Shown piece after piece: positions 25,685 to 35,401 of a DNA stretch of 64,000 nt. The number at the start of each line of letters is the position of its first letter. Position 1 is the first letter of the stretch. The translations under genes were made by a program, and so were the position numbers. The notes below the pieces were generated by a model, which was not told where the DNA came from, ran no database searches, and saw only the letters and a list, made by a program, of their open reading frames with translations. The DNA comes from Pseudomonas sp. UBA4194 (GTDB lineage: Bacteria; Pseudomonadota; Gammaproteobacteria; Pseudomonadales; Pseudomonadaceae): NCBI RefSeq assembly GCF_002379585.1, contig NZ_DFUE01000085.1, forward strand, positions 5,392 through 69,391, written 5' to 3'.

Positions 25685-28600
25685 TCAATAGTGGGCTGGT
25701 TGGAAAATGGCGGGCTGGCCAGGGTGCCGTCCGGGTTGACATCCAAAGCCACCGTCTCGGTGGCGGGCAGCTGTGCTATCAGCCGGTCATACTCCGCCAA
25801 GGTGTGGTCTCCCTCATGGGTGCGGGCCTCCAGGGCCCCCAGCTCCTTGCCAAAGCGCCGATCCAAGTGGTCGATCCGCGCCGCGCGGGTGCCGGTGGTG
25901 TCGACCAGCCAGATACGCTCGGCGGGCAGTCCGCCGTCCGGCCGGGGGCCGCCCAACACTGAAATGTGCACTTCGGCAGCTACCTCGAACCCGCCGGTGG
26001 TGGAGTTATAGGGGTTGAGCACGAAGTTGTCCGCGATAGGTACGGTTTCCAGCCCTCGCGTATCGAACAGGTACACGAAGCCATCCTGCTGTTCGAGGCG
26101 CATCGCTTCAGTGTCCGATAGCGAGTCAGGGCTGGCGGAGCCGCCGGGGCTGCCACTGCCCTCATCCAAGGAACGAGCACCGGCGGGCAGCAGATCGGTC
26201 TGATAGTTGTAGGCCAGATCCTCGGCTTGCAGATGCCGGGAATAGTGCAAGGCATCTTGATAATTCAAACTGCCAACCACCGGCCGATGGCTGGTGAACT
26301 GAATGGGGTGGCTGCCCAGGCGGGTCAGTAGCCCGTCATCGCGGGCCAGCTCGAACGGTGTCCGCGAATCCCCGCGCATCACCGCTGGCAGGTCGGTGCG
26401 ATAGAACGCGTGTTGGCTGTTCAACCGGTAGCCGCGGCTCAGGGCATAGTCGTGCAGAAAACGTGTGCTGAAATTGGCCACCGCGCGCCGTGCCTCCGGC
26501 GTTATGGGCTGGCGCCCGGAACGTCGCAGTGCCTCGATGACGGCATCACTCAAGCGCCGCAGCTCGTCGAAACGCGCAGGATTGTTGGGGTTCATCGACC
26601 GCTTGCGGTAGTCCGCAGCCCAATCCGGCACCCGTGGCTTGAGCCGCACATCCGCTGCCAGACGATCGCGCAATGCCTTGGGCATGTTGAAGCTGCGCAG
26701 CAGATGCTCGATGGTCGCCTTGCTCTGGCGCGGCGCCACTCGGCGCAGGGCGTTGAGGGTGTCGATATCCTTGATGGCGTCTTCGCCAGAGTTGGCGTCC
26801 CACAGATTGTCTCGCCGCGTTGGTGCGCCGCCTGGCAGGCGGTCGACCCAATGCTGGCGCCATTGTCCGCCGGCATCGCGCTGTATTGGCTGACCGAGAG
26901 AGCCGTGGGGATTGCGTGGGTTGAGTACGTACCAGGCATCGTTATGCGGCTGGCGCCGAGCCTCGTAGTGACGACCGCCTTGCTCCACAAACAATTGCGG
27001 TGGGCTGCCGTCGGTGGGCTGGCTCTGCCACAACCCTTCGTAGCCAGGATCGGTACGTGGGCGCAAACCCTTGGGTGGCTTGACAGCGTAGCGGCCATCG
27101 AGCCCGGTCAGCGTGGGTCCGGGGCGGGCGCCGGTGCTGAATACTTTGCTGCCGGCCAAGTCCGAGGACGCGTCCGTGAGATGAGCGATCGCACCCATGA
27201 AATAGGCGAGCGCCGCGTCGCGGTCCTGCGCGTTGAGGGCCTGCAGTCCCTTGCCGATAGACCACAGGCTGCGAGTCAACGCCAACGGGATCAACACCTT
27301 CACCGGCAGCACGGCGGTGATGACGTCCAATGCCAGGAGCATCACGGTGAAGGCATTGCTCACGTTGGTGTCGTGGGTTGATGTGGCCAGTGCTCGGGCG
27401 TTGAGCAGCGCCGCCTCCACCTGCGCCTGGTATTCGGCAACCGCCGGTTCGCGGCCCAGATGTTTGAGCGTGAACCAGTGCGGGCTGCCGGTGCCGAGCC
27501 GCTTCTGGGTATCGGCCTGATGCGGGTGGGGTACCCGAGCCACCAGATCCCGGCGCATGTCCGGTTCGGCCAGCGCTGCGTGCAACGCGGCAGCGTTGGA
27601 ATACTCGTGGAAGCGTCGTCCACTTGCGGCGTCGGGACAGTAGAGCAGGTAATAGCGGAGGTCTGCAGGCGCAATGATCCATAGCCGGCAGCAAGTGACG
27701 CCGTCAATCACAAGATGGTGAGCCTGCAAGGCGGTGCCGTCGAACAGCGTGTCGAGGTCGCTGTGCCGATCCGCCGTCAAATCCTTGGCCAGCTTTGCCT
27801 CAAGGGCATCCAGGCGGAACTGGGCCTGCCAGATCGCTACGAAGCGCTGCTGCCGCCATTGCCCCTGACCCGCGCCCAGCAAGGCCTGACGGACCTGCGC
27901 GACGTAGCTGTTGGCAAAGTCCAACCCACGCACATGGGCGCGCACCTGGGCGGGTGAAAGTTGCGCCAGGGTGCTGCCGGCGCGGTCGTGTACCCGGGCG
28001 GTCAACAGGTAGTCGACGTCCAGCAAGCCGACGTTCTCAAGGGCCAGTTGAGTGAGCGTACGTTGGTTGGCGGCCAAGGTAACGGCGGGCCCCGTGTGCG
28101 GACGTGCGGCATTGGCCGCGTAGCTACTGGGCGTAACGCTGGCCGGACTGCTCAGCGCTCCGGTCTGCCAGGCCGAGGTGGTGGTGATGAACACCTGATC
28201 CGGGTCCAGATCCAACCCCTGGCGTTCCTTGAGGCGAGCGCGCAATGCCTCCCAGGCGTGATCCAGCACAGTCTGGCGTTGGCCATACAGATGAATCGGC
28301 AGCAAGGCCGGATCGATGGCTGCCTGCAACGCGGCCGCCAATGCTTGCCAGGCCGTACGCCACTGCTGTTGCTGTGCGCTGTCTGCGTCGCGAAGCCAGC
28401 TGGGCAGTGCCTGAGTCCACAGCGCGGTGTTGCGGGTGGTCTGAATGCCCGATAGGTCGAAGCACTGGCTAAGGTCGCTCGCTGTTTGCCATTGGGTGGC
28501 AAGCAGCATCAGGTCGCTGGCCGAACCATCGGCCTGCGCCTGACGGCTGGCATCACGCACGTCATCGATCATTTTCTGCAACTGGCCTTCGACCAGATCA

Positions 28601-29475
28601 TCGAACAGCGATGACTCCACCAGGCTGTACAGCGGCGTTATGGGGCTGGCGCTCAACAGCCGCCCTCGGGCTTCGTTCGGGGCGTGGTAGAGCAGGGCAT
28701 CGCGCTGCGCGGACTGGCTCAGGCGTTGGCGCAGGAGGGCGTCCAGATCATCGAAATGCTCGAAAGCTTCAATACCGTGCACAGCGGTGTAAAGCACTGC
28801 GCTGCCGTCGATCCAGTCGTCTCGGGTGATGACGAACGCGGCGTGCATCGGCACATCCGGCGCGCCCTGGAGGCTGACTCGGTAGACGGTCGCCTGCTGG
28901 TGAGGGTCCAGGTGCGCACGCTGGGCCTGCCGAGGGTAGTCAAGGACCTGCTGAATCAACTGATCAGCGCCGGTCGGCAGGGTCTTGTCGTAGCGGCGCA
29001 GTGCCAACTCGGCTTTCAGCCGCTCCATGTGCAGAGCCCGCAGCTGCCGGTGGCGGGCCTGACTGGCGTCCGGCGCTGTGCCTGTCCAGTAGGCGCGTAG
29101 TTGGGTCAGGTACAGGCGCTCGAGAGCGCTGGCGCAATCCTCCAGCCATTTCTCCACCCCGACAGCGTCCAGGCCCTGGATCAGATGGCTGGCTTGGGTG
29201 TGCACAGGGTCGATGGAAAAAGTCGTGAGTGCTTGATCGAAGGTAGGCCCGCGGCCATCAGCCAGGCGCCGGGCAAGCCAGGCATAGAGAGAAACGCCTG
29301 GGGTGTCTGCGTGCACATGCACGAACACCTCACGTACGCCAATCCGTGGGGCCAGGCTGGGAAACCGCTTGAGCAGTTCCCCATCGAGTGCATCGGGTAC
29401 ACCGGGACGCCCATCGAGCAGGCGCAGTATTTTAGTGTTCAGGTCAGTCAACAAGGCAAAGCTGGGGGCAGTCAT
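25678..29475 (-). CDS. DUF6543-type giant toxin with cholera-toxin-like ADP-ribosyltransferase C-terminus
   Basis: This 1265-residue protein has no signal peptide. Residues about 60-700 resemble the Pseudomonas DUF6543 (dermonecrotic toxin-like) N-terminal region. A hydrophobic stretch at about 705-745 could be a membrane-inserting hairpin. Near the C-terminus, R1034-G-D-S-R-T-P matches the catalytic RxDSRxP motif of cholera/pertussis-type toxins and is followed by ELARDDGLLTR, like the toxin A1 order. FTSH at 1060-1063 resembles the STS region. AAEVHISVLGG, with Glu1168, matches the ExE-VSALGG block, but the first Glu is Ala1166. The ATG at 29475 is preferred because GAGGG is six bases upstream. 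No immunity or secretion gene is adjacent. A DUF4258/HTH pair is divergent. Confidence 0.75.
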   Translation of the reverse strand: MTAPSFALLTDLNTKILRLLDGRPGVPDALDGELLKRFPSLAPRIGVREVFVHVHADTPGVSLYAWLARRLADGRGPTFDQALTTFSIDPVHTQASHLIQGLDAVGVEKWLEDCASALERLYLTQLRAYWTGTAPDASQARHRQLRALHMERLKAELALRRYDKTLPTGADQLIQQVLDYPRQAQRAHLDPHQQATVYRVSLQGAPDVPMHAAFVITRDDWIDGSAVLYTAVHGIEAFEHFDDLDALLRQRLSQSAQRDALLYHAPNEARGRLLSASPITPLYSLVESSLFDDLVEGQLQKMIDDVRDASRQAQADGSASDLMLLATQWQTASDLSQCFDLSGIQTTRNTALWTQALPSWLRDADSAQQQQWRTAWQALAAALQAAIDPALLPIHLYGQRQTVLDHAWEALRARLKERQGLDLDPDQVFITTTSAWQTGALSSPASVTPSSYAANAARPHTGPAVTLAANQRTLTQLALENVGLLDVDYLLTARVHDRAGSTLAQLSPAQVRAHVRGLDFANSYVAQVRQALLGAGQGQWRQQRFVAIWQAQFRLDALEAKLAKDLTADRHSDLDTLFDGTALQAHHLVIDGVTCCRLWIIAPADLRYYLLYCPDAASGRRFHEYSNAAALHAALAEPDMRRDLVARVPHPHQADTQKRLGTGSPHWFTLKHLGREPAVAEYQAQVEAALLNARALATSTHDTNVSNAFTVMLLALDVITAVLPVKVLIPLALTRSLWSIGKGLQALNAQDRDAALAYFMGAIAHLTDASSDLAGSKVFSTGARPGPTLTGLDGRYAVKPPKGLRPRTDPGYEGLWQSQPTDGSPPQLFVEQGGRHYEARRQPHNDAWYVLNPRNPHGSLGQPIQRDAGGQWRQHWVDRLPGGAPTRRDNLWDANSGEDAIKDIDTLNALRRVAPRQSKATIEHLLRSFNMPKALRDRLAADVRLKPRVPDWAADYRKRSMNPNNPARFDELRRLSDAVIEALRRSGRQPITPEARRAVANFSTRFLHDYALSRGYRLNSQHAFYRTDLPAVMRGDSRTPFELARDDGLLTRLGSHPIQFTSHRPVVGSLNYQDALHYSRHLQAEDLAYNYQTDLLPAGARSLDEGSGSPGGSASPDSLSDTEAMRLEQQDGFVYLFDTRGLETVPIADNFVLNPYNSTTGGFEVAAEVHISVLGGPRPDGGLPAERIWLVDTTGTRAARIDHLDRRFGKELGALEARTHEGDHTLAEYDRLIAQLPATETVALDVNPDGTLASPPFSNQPTIDP

Positions 29476-29559
29476 GGCCATCCCTCAAAAGGAAAGGCCC
29501 AGAGTCTATGTACCCGCTCGCAAGCGATTGCCTATCCTTATACCACCCGGCCCCGAGCC

Positions 29560-29590
29560 CTGTAGGCGCGGCGTTCAGCCGAGGAAGGTG
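29560..29590. repeat. Degenerate single REP palindrome
   Basis: TGTAGGCGCGGCGTTCAGCC is a degenerate member of the 19398-19502 REP family, lying between the two divergent toxin genes. Confidence 0.55.
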
Positions 29591-29654
29591 AAGCACTGAA
29601 CGCATGCGAAATGTGCTGTTACGGCGTTGAGTTGATCGAGATGTATCGCCGCTG

Positions 29655-29671
29655 TAGGTTGCATCAACCTA
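29655..29671. promoter_or_regulatory. Palindromic operator of the DUF4258/HTH pair
   Basis: TAGGTTGCATCAACCTA is a perfect palindrome with 7-base arms and a 3-base centre, 20 bases upstream of the toxin-like start and next to an AT-rich stretch that could be the -10 region. The arms carry the AGGTT/AACCT words also found in the MqsA operator, in inverted order. Confidence 0.7.
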
Positions 29672-29690
29672 TAAATACTATAGATTGTTC

Positions 29691-30020
29691 ATGACGCCCA
29701 TATTGCCTTTTCCGCTGTTGCCTCACAAGGCGCTCGAGATTGTGAGATCGCTGTCAACTCGCTCCGAACGCGTGTTCTACACCCAACACGCACGGTCCCG
29801 GATGGTCGAACGCGGAATCACCGTGCCCTGTGTCATGGGCTGCCTGGCCAAGGGCCGAATTGTGGAAGGACCCATGCTTAATCCAGGCGGAGACTGGAAA
29901 GTGACGATGTCCTGGTTTCGTGCCGGATCGCCCATACAGGTCGTAGCGGCATTGGATATCGACCAAGACGGGACATTCATCGTCGTTGTCACAACGATTC
30001 TGCGAAAAGGAACACCCTGA
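29691..30020 (+). CDS. DUF4258 protein, probable toxin of a toxin-antitoxin pair
   Basis: This 109-residue protein has the DUF4258 core: HARSRMVERGI, an MGCLAKGRIVEGP segment and a C-terminal beta-rich part ending VVTTILRK. DUF4258 proteins resemble RelE/MqsR-like ribonuclease folds and are usually paired with an HTH gene, as here. The ATG at 29691 is preferred to a TTG two codons earlier. Its stop overlaps the next gene's ATG (TGATG), so translation is coupled. Toxic activity is inferred from family and layout. Confidence 0.65.
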   Translation: MTPILPFPLLPHKALEIVRSLSTRSERVFYTQHARSRMVERGITVPCVMGCLAKGRIVEGPMLNPGGDWKVTMSWFRAGSPIQVVAALDIDQDGTFIVVVTTILRKGTP

Positions 30021-30457
30021 TGCATCACTACATGGAAAGCGGCCTGCCCAACGTATGGCTGACCAACGGTTTCGTAGTGAAACAAACCTCTCATGGCGAG
30101 GCGGTTGCCATTACCGATGTCCTCAGCTTGCACGATGTAATTGGCAAGGCGGTGGCACAGAAACCCGCCGCGCTCACAGGAGCCGAGTTCAGATTTCTGC
30201 GCAAGGAACTGGGGCTTTCGCAGGACAGCTTAGGCAAGATCATCGGCTTAAGCGGTCAGGCCATAGCGATCTGGGAAAAAACCGACCACATACCTTTGGT
30301 GAACGACCGATATCTGCGTGGGTTGTACCTGGAAACGAAAACCGGAGCGGCATCGTTGGCATCGACGATCGAATCGCTGAACGAGCTCGATCACCATCTC
30401 TACGCGCTGAACATGGAGTTCCAGGGCCATTGGAAAGCGGGTCGGCAGCAAGCCTGA
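30020..30457 (+). CDS. MqsA-like HTH antitoxin/repressor
   Basis: This 145-residue protein has an N-terminal part (YMESGLPNVWLTNGF) found in partners of DUF4258 genes and a central XRE/MqsA-like helix-turn-helix (about 53-100: FRFLRKELGLSQDSLGKIIGLSGQAIAIWEK). The cysteine zinc finger of classical MqsA is absent. It probably neutralises the upstream protein and binds the palindrome at 29655-29671. Its start overlaps the toxin stop by one base. Confidence 0.75.
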   Translation: MHHYMESGLPNVWLTNGFVVKQTSHGEAVAITDVLSLHDVIGKAVAQKPAALTGAEFRFLRKELGLSQDSLGKIIGLSGQAIAIWEKTDHIPLVNDRYLRGLYLETKTGAASLASTIESLNELDHHLYALNMEFQGHWKAGRQQA

Positions 30458-30493
30458 CCCGTTCAGCCCAAATCCCTCCGAACCGCGCAGGCG

Positions 30494-31696
30494 TCAGCTG
30501 GTTTTATCGGCGCGGAACATCTGGCGGATGCCGCGCACGGCCTGGCGGATGCGGTCCTGGTTTTCGATCAGGGCGAAGCGTACATGGTCGTCGCCGTAGT
30601 CACCGAAGCCGATGCCCGGGGACACACACACCTTGGCTTCGGCCAGCAACTTCTTGGCGAACTCCAGCGAGCCCAGGTGCGCGTACTGATCGGGGATCTT
30701 AGCCCACACGTACATCGAGGCCTTGGGGTTTTCCACCATCCAGCCCAGTTCATGCAGGCCCTTGACCAGTACGTTGCGGCGCTGGCGGTACTGCTCGGCG
30801 ATGTCCTTGACGCATTGCTGGTCGCCTTCCAGAGCGGCGATGGCCGCCACCTGCAAGGGCGTGAACGTGCCGTAGTCGTGGTAGCTCTTGATCCGTGCCA
30901 GCGCGCTGACGAGCTCGGCATTGCCAACCATGAAACCGATCCGCCAGCCTGCCATGTTGTAGCTCTTGGACAGGGTGAAGAACTCCACCGCGATGTCCTT
31001 GGCGCCCGGCACCTGCATGATCGACGGGGCCTTCCAGCCGTCGTAGACGATGTCGGCGTAGGCCAGGTCGTGCACCACCAGCACGTCATAACGCTTGGCC
31101 AAGGCCACCACACGTTCGAAGAAATCCAGCTCCACGCACTGCGCGGTGGGGTTTGAGGGGAAGCCCAGGATCATCATCTTCGGCTTGGGAATGGATTCGC
31201 GAATGGCCCGTTCCAGCTCGTTGAAGAAGTCCACACCCGGTACCAGCGGCACCGAGCGCACCTGGGCGCCGGCGATTACCGCGCCGTAGATGTGGATGGG
31301 GTAGCTGGGGTTGGGCACCAGCACGGTATCGCCCTGATCCAGGGTCGCCAGCATCAAGTGCGCCAGGCCTTCCTTGGAGCCAATGGTGACGATGGCTTCT
31401 TCCTCGGGGTCGATATCGACCTCGTAGCGATCCTTGTACCAGCGCGAGATGGCGCGGCGCAGGCGCGGAATGCCACGGGAGGTGGAGTAGCCGTGGGTGT
31501 CTTCGCGCTGGGCGACAGTGACCAGCTTGTCGACGATGTGCGACGGCGTGGCGCCATCGGGGTTACCCATACTCAGGTCGATGATGTCTTCGCCGCGCCG
31601 ACGCGCAGCCATCTTCAACTCGGCAGTGATATTGAACACATAGGGGGGGAGACGATCGATGCGCGCAAAGCGACGCGGGCGAACAGGTTCGGCCAT
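30494..31696 (-). CDS. alaC: Alanine transaminase AlaC-type aminotransferase
   Basis: This 400-residue class I/II PLP enzyme transfers amino groups between glutamate and pyruvate or similar oxoacids. The PLP-binding lysine is in FFTLSKSYNMAGWRIGF; NPTAQ and the Arg in RFALIEN complete the active site. The ATG at 31696 gives MAEPVRPRRFARIDRLPPYVF, the usual Pseudomonas start, and has AGGAAG upstream; the frame is open for another 37 codons. Downstream of the fimbrial operon in the same direction but separated by about 115 bases at its start. Confidence 0.93.
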   Translation of the reverse strand: MAEPVRPRRFARIDRLPPYVFNITAELKMAARRRGEDIIDLSMGNPDGATPSHIVDKLVTVAQREDTHGYSTSRGIPRLRRAISRWYKDRYEVDIDPEEEAIVTIGSKEGLAHLMLATLDQGDTVLVPNPSYPIHIYGAVIAGAQVRSVPLVPGVDFFNELERAIRESIPKPKMMILGFPSNPTAQCVELDFFERVVALAKRYDVLVVHDLAYADIVYDGWKAPSIMQVPGAKDIAVEFFTLSKSYNMAGWRIGFMVGNAELVSALARIKSYHDYGTFTPLQVAAIAALEGDQQCVKDIAEQYRQRRNVLVKGLHELGWMVENPKASMYVWAKIPDQYAHLGSLEFAKKLLAEAKVCVSPGIGFGDYGDDHVRFALIENQDRIRQAVRGIRQMFRADKTS

Positions 31697-31812
31697 GACT
31701 TCCTCGAATACGTAAGCGCCCGGAACCGTCCGAGCGACGTTGGCCACTGCGGTGACCTGTGGGCAAGATAATGGCGCAGTGGTTGGGCTGTCCAGCGGAT
31801 TTTTCAACGCTG

Positions 31813-32853
31813 CTACCGATACGTCACGGTAAAGTTCGCGGCCGCATCGGCACTGCCGGCGGTGACGCGTTCGCCTTCGAGTTGCATGTACCGAGCCTTG
31901 AAGCGCAGCGGTGTGAGGTTTGAGTAGAAGCGCCCCACTTGTACTTCACGGCCCAGCGGCACGGGTGATCCGTCGTCGCGCAGGATCTGCACCCCCACGC
32001 CCTTGGCGGTCGCATCGGCCTGCAGGCTGAGCAAACCCTGTTCGCCATCGATGATGGTGGAGCCCTTCACACCCTCGAAGGTGATGTTCGCGTAGTCGCC
32101 ACGGAAGTAGTTCCAGTCGGGCTGGGTACCGCCCCCGCCCGCGCAGCTGGTCAGATTGATCGTAAAGTCCCGGCTGGCCGTGAAGCTGCCCGGCCCGCTG
32201 AAGTCATTGGTGTAGTGGTCGCCCAAGGGCACCTGGATGGGCCGCGTGACATAGTCGGGCATCGAACAGCCCGTGACTATGGTACGTATGTTGGCGCTTC
32301 CGGTAGCCCATTCCACACCGTCCATGGTGATGCGGTACAGCGGAAGGTTCACAAAGTGACTCCCCGGCGCTATCGGCGCCGTCTTTATGAGGAAAACGGT
32401 CATCATGAGTGAGTAGGGAGTGGTCGGCGGGGCACAGATCTCGCCGGTGAAGGGAAAGAATCGCTGGTCCTTGGGCAACGGCAAGCCGTTGCGGCAAATG
32501 GACCCCCAGTTCGACTGCACCGCCACGCCTATGCCCCGTATGTTGGTGGGATAGATGTACTGCCCCTTGGTCGCCGTATCGGACCCTGCGAACGCGGGGT
32601 TGATACCCAGCACTCTTGGCTGGGGCAGAATCACATGATCCACCACGGCCCCGGTGCATTGATAAGAGGGCAGGCGAAAGTCAGACGTTTCGGCGATATG
32701 CGAACCGATGGGCGCATCCGTCGTGATGTACGAACTGCCCAGCACTGTGTGCAGGAAGGCCTGATGCATGGGCGGGCAAGGGTCGGCCAGCGCTTGTCCA
32801 GCCGCAAGCATTCCCAGCACCGGTGCAATCCTGGTCATTGTCTGCCTGCTCAT
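31813..32853 (-). CDS. Fimbrial tip adhesin/minor subunit
   Basis: This 346-residue exported protein has a signal peptide (cleavage after QALA, about residue 23), an N-terminal domain with several Cys, and a C-terminal pilin-type domain (about 190-346) ending in an alternating strand ANFTVTYR suited to donor-strand exchange. The ATG at 32853 overlaps the usher stop by four bases (ATGA), so it belongs to the fimbrial operon and is the likely tip adhesin. The receptor is unknown. Confidence 0.85.
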   Translation of the reverse strand: MSRQTMTRIAPVLGMLAAGQALADPCPPMHQAFLHTVLGSSYITTDAPIGSHIAETSDFRLPSYQCTGAVVDHVILPQPRVLGINPAFAGSDTATKGQYIYPTNIRGIGVAVQSNWGSICRNGLPLPKDQRFFPFTGEICAPPTTPYSLMMTVFLIKTAPIAPGSHFVNLPLYRITMDGVEWATGSANIRTIVTGCSMPDYVTRPIQVPLGDHYTNDFSGPGSFTASRDFTINLTSCAGGGGTQPDWNYFRGDYANITFEGVKGSTIIDGEQGLLSLQADATAKGVGVQILRDDGSPVPLGREVQVGRFYSNLTPLRFKARYMQLEGERVTAGSADAAANFTVTYR

Positions 32854-35333
32854 GCCTGTTCCCCTTCCAGCCGCGTACAAACGATCTCGACCACCTGGTA
32901 TTCATCGCGCCCCGTGGCGGCGGACAGGTCCACCTCGAATCGGCATCGCTGCGTATCGCCCTTGCCCCACTGCGCCACCAGCTCGCGCATGTCCTCGCGC
33001 AACGACAACAGCACCTGACCCCCAGGCCCGACCACGCCTACGCGTTCTTCGCCGGCCATGACCTGACTGCCGAAGGGCGGCACAGTCCCGTCGGTCATCT
33101 TCAAGTTGGCCACCATCTTCGCTGACCGACTGGCGACAAAGCGGGCCTTGACCACCGCGCCACGGCGCGGCACTACATCGGTGATACCGTTTTCGATGTC
33201 CACATCGTTCTCCAGTTGGCTGGTGTCCAGGCTCAGGCGGTTGCGCCGGTAGGGGGTCATGTAGGGCACCAGCGAATAGCCGCGGGCGTTGGTCAGGGTG
33301 CCGGGAGCATTGAGCACGCCGACGTTGGCAATGCCCGGTACTTCCACCAGGGCCAAGGTGTCACCCAGGGTATGGCCCAGCTCGATGCCGCCCTGGTGAG
33401 CGAGTACCGAGCCAGACGCAGTCACGGCGGCCTGGTGATAGCCTTCGCCCACGGTCACGCTGGAACCCAGTTGCGCGAACGGCGCCAGGTAACTCAGCGA
33501 AGCGGAACCGGCGGCACCGGATACCGGTGAGCGGCTGGCATCCAGGCCGTACATCAGGCGACCGTCCGGCGTGGCGCGGTCGCTGTAGCTGGCGCGATGG
33601 TCGTAGTCGCCACTGTTGTTACGGGTGGTGCCGTAGGTCAGGTGTCCGCCGCTGCCCAGGGGCATCGACAAGGTGAGGGCCACCTGTTGGTCCTCGCCGT
33701 AGGTGTTGGACAGGTTGCGGCTGGCGTACAGGCCATAGCTGACGCCGCGCCAGGTGCTGGAGATGCCCAGTTGATACTGCTTGTCGCGCCGGGTGGAGTT
33801 CCAGTAGTCCTGTTGGCTCACGTTGAAATAGAACGAGCCGAAGCTGGTGGGCTGGGCGATGCTGGCTTCCAGCTTGCTGCGCTTGGTGATGACGACCTGG
33901 CCATTGAGCTGCTGCTGCCACGCCGCTTCGCCGAAGTCCCGATAGCCCGCGGTGGAGTAGCGGTAGCCGGCAAAGCGCACCGAGGTGCCGGTGGCGAAGG
34001 CCTTGCCGTAACGCCAGCCATAGCTCTGGCCCTGTTCGTCCGGGCCGCCGGGGCTGGCGGTATAGGCCTGCGTCACGTCCACGGCCATGGCGCCGATGGA
34101 GCCCAGGTTCTTGCCCAGACCCAACTGGGTGGCGCGATAGAAATCGGCGCCGAGCACGCCGGTGTACAGGGTGAAATCCAGCGGCAGGCCGTAAGCGAAC
34201 GTGAACTGGGCAAAGTCTGGCCGGTAGCCGTCCACGCCGTTGTATTGTCCGGCCGTGGCGCTGTAGCGCCAGATGCCCTGACGCAGCATGTTGCTCAAGG
34301 TCGCATAGGGTTGGGTGAATTTGCGCTGCCTACCATCGGCCTCGGTGATCACCACTTCCAGTTCGCCGCTGCCGGCGGCTGCATGCAGGTCGTCGATGAC
34401 GAACGGCCCCGGTGGCACGAAGGTGGAATACAGCGAATAGCCGTTCTGCAACACCTCCACCTTCGCCTGGGTTTCGGCGATGCCACGTATCACTGGCGCG
34501 TAGCCTTGCAGCGAATCGGGCAGCATGCCCATGTCGCTGGCCAGTTGCACACCGCGGTAGGGCAGGCTGTCGAACACATCGCCGGGGGTGAAGCTTTCGC
34601 CCAGGGTCAGGGTGCCGAAGGTGCCGGGCAAGTCGCGTTGCACATAGGTATTGCTACGCTGCCACTCACGGGATTGTTGAGCGTTCTGGCTCAGCACGGA
34701 ATTGGAGCGCAACCGCCAACCTGCCAGATTGACGCCGGCGCGCAGGTACAGGCTGTATTGATTGCTGCTGCCACTGCGGGTCCGGCCTTCGGCCCCGCTG
34801 AACTGGTAGTTGAGGGTGGCGGCGTCGATGCCGCTGTCCCATTCGGAGGGGGCCACGTAGCCCACGGCGTCACGGTCCAGGGCCACCTGCGGCACGCTGA
34901 CGTCCAGCGCCAGGCGCGCGGCGTCGAAGCTGGACAGGGCGCCCTCGATCAGCGCTTCCAGGTCCACGCAATCGCCCAGCGGCTGATTGGCAGGTGCCAG
35001 GGCATCGAGTTTCACGCCCATTTCCCGCAGCAACTCAGGCGACAGGCAGGGGCTGATCTGGTCGCCACGGCCCACGGCCTTGAACAGGATATCGCGGCGG
35101 TCGAAAAAGCTCTGGTTCAGCCGCAGGGTGACCGGATAGGTCCCAGGCCCCAGGTGATCGCTGCTGGCGATGGCGTTCAGGTCCAGGTTGGGCCCGGCCT
35201 CGGTGCCGGCAAAGGGCTGCAGGAAACTGGCGTCGAAGGTGTCGCTGGCACCGGCGGCTGGCAGGGTCATGGCAGTGGCCACGGCCAGCATCCAAGGCAC
35301 GGGCAAGGGCGAGCGGGTGTTGATATTGGACAT
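32850..35333 (-). CDS. Outer-membrane fimbrial usher
   Basis: This 827-residue usher has a signal peptide (about 1-30), a periplasmic N-terminal domain (LNSFF-like LRLNQSFFDRRDILF), a long 24-strand barrel with a plug domain, and two C-terminal domains ending in YQVVEIVCTRLEGEQA. It forms the secretion pore and assembly platform for the pilus. The ATG at 35333 (MSNINTRSPLPV) is the first with a plausible signal peptide; the longer frame upstream has no signal sense. Follows the chaperone gene by 68 bases. Confidence 0.93.
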   Translation of the reverse strand: MSNINTRSPLPVPWMLAVATAMTLPAAGASDTFDASFLQPFAGTEAGPNLDLNAIASSDHLGPGTYPVTLRLNQSFFDRRDILFKAVGRGDQISPCLSPELLREMGVKLDALAPANQPLGDCVDLEALIEGALSSFDAARLALDVSVPQVALDRDAVGYVAPSEWDSGIDAATLNYQFSGAEGRTRSGSSNQYSLYLRAGVNLAGWRLRSNSVLSQNAQQSREWQRSNTYVQRDLPGTFGTLTLGESFTPGDVFDSLPYRGVQLASDMGMLPDSLQGYAPVIRGIAETQAKVEVLQNGYSLYSTFVPPGPFVIDDLHAAAGSGELEVVITEADGRQRKFTQPYATLSNMLRQGIWRYSATAGQYNGVDGYRPDFAQFTFAYGLPLDFTLYTGVLGADFYRATQLGLGKNLGSIGAMAVDVTQAYTASPGGPDEQGQSYGWRYGKAFATGTSVRFAGYRYSTAGYRDFGEAAWQQQLNGQVVITKRSKLEASIAQPTSFGSFYFNVSQQDYWNSTRRDKQYQLGISSTWRGVSYGLYASRNLSNTYGEDQQVALTLSMPLGSGGHLTYGTTRNNSGDYDHRASYSDRATPDGRLMYGLDASRSPVSGAAGSASLSYLAPFAQLGSSVTVGEGYHQAAVTASGSVLAHQGGIELGHTLGDTLALVEVPGIANVGVLNAPGTLTNARGYSLVPYMTPYRRNRLSLDTSQLENDVDIENGITDVVPRRGAVVKARFVASRSAKMVANLKMTDGTVPPFGSQVMAGEERVGVVGPGGQVLLSLREDMRELVAQWGKGDTQRCRFEVDLSAATGRDEYQVVEIVCTRLEGEQA

Positions 35334-35401
35334 GACTTCACTCGGCGCCTGGCCTTTTGGACCGGCGCTATGCAGGCAGAATGCACGCCACAGCGGGCAG
35401 G

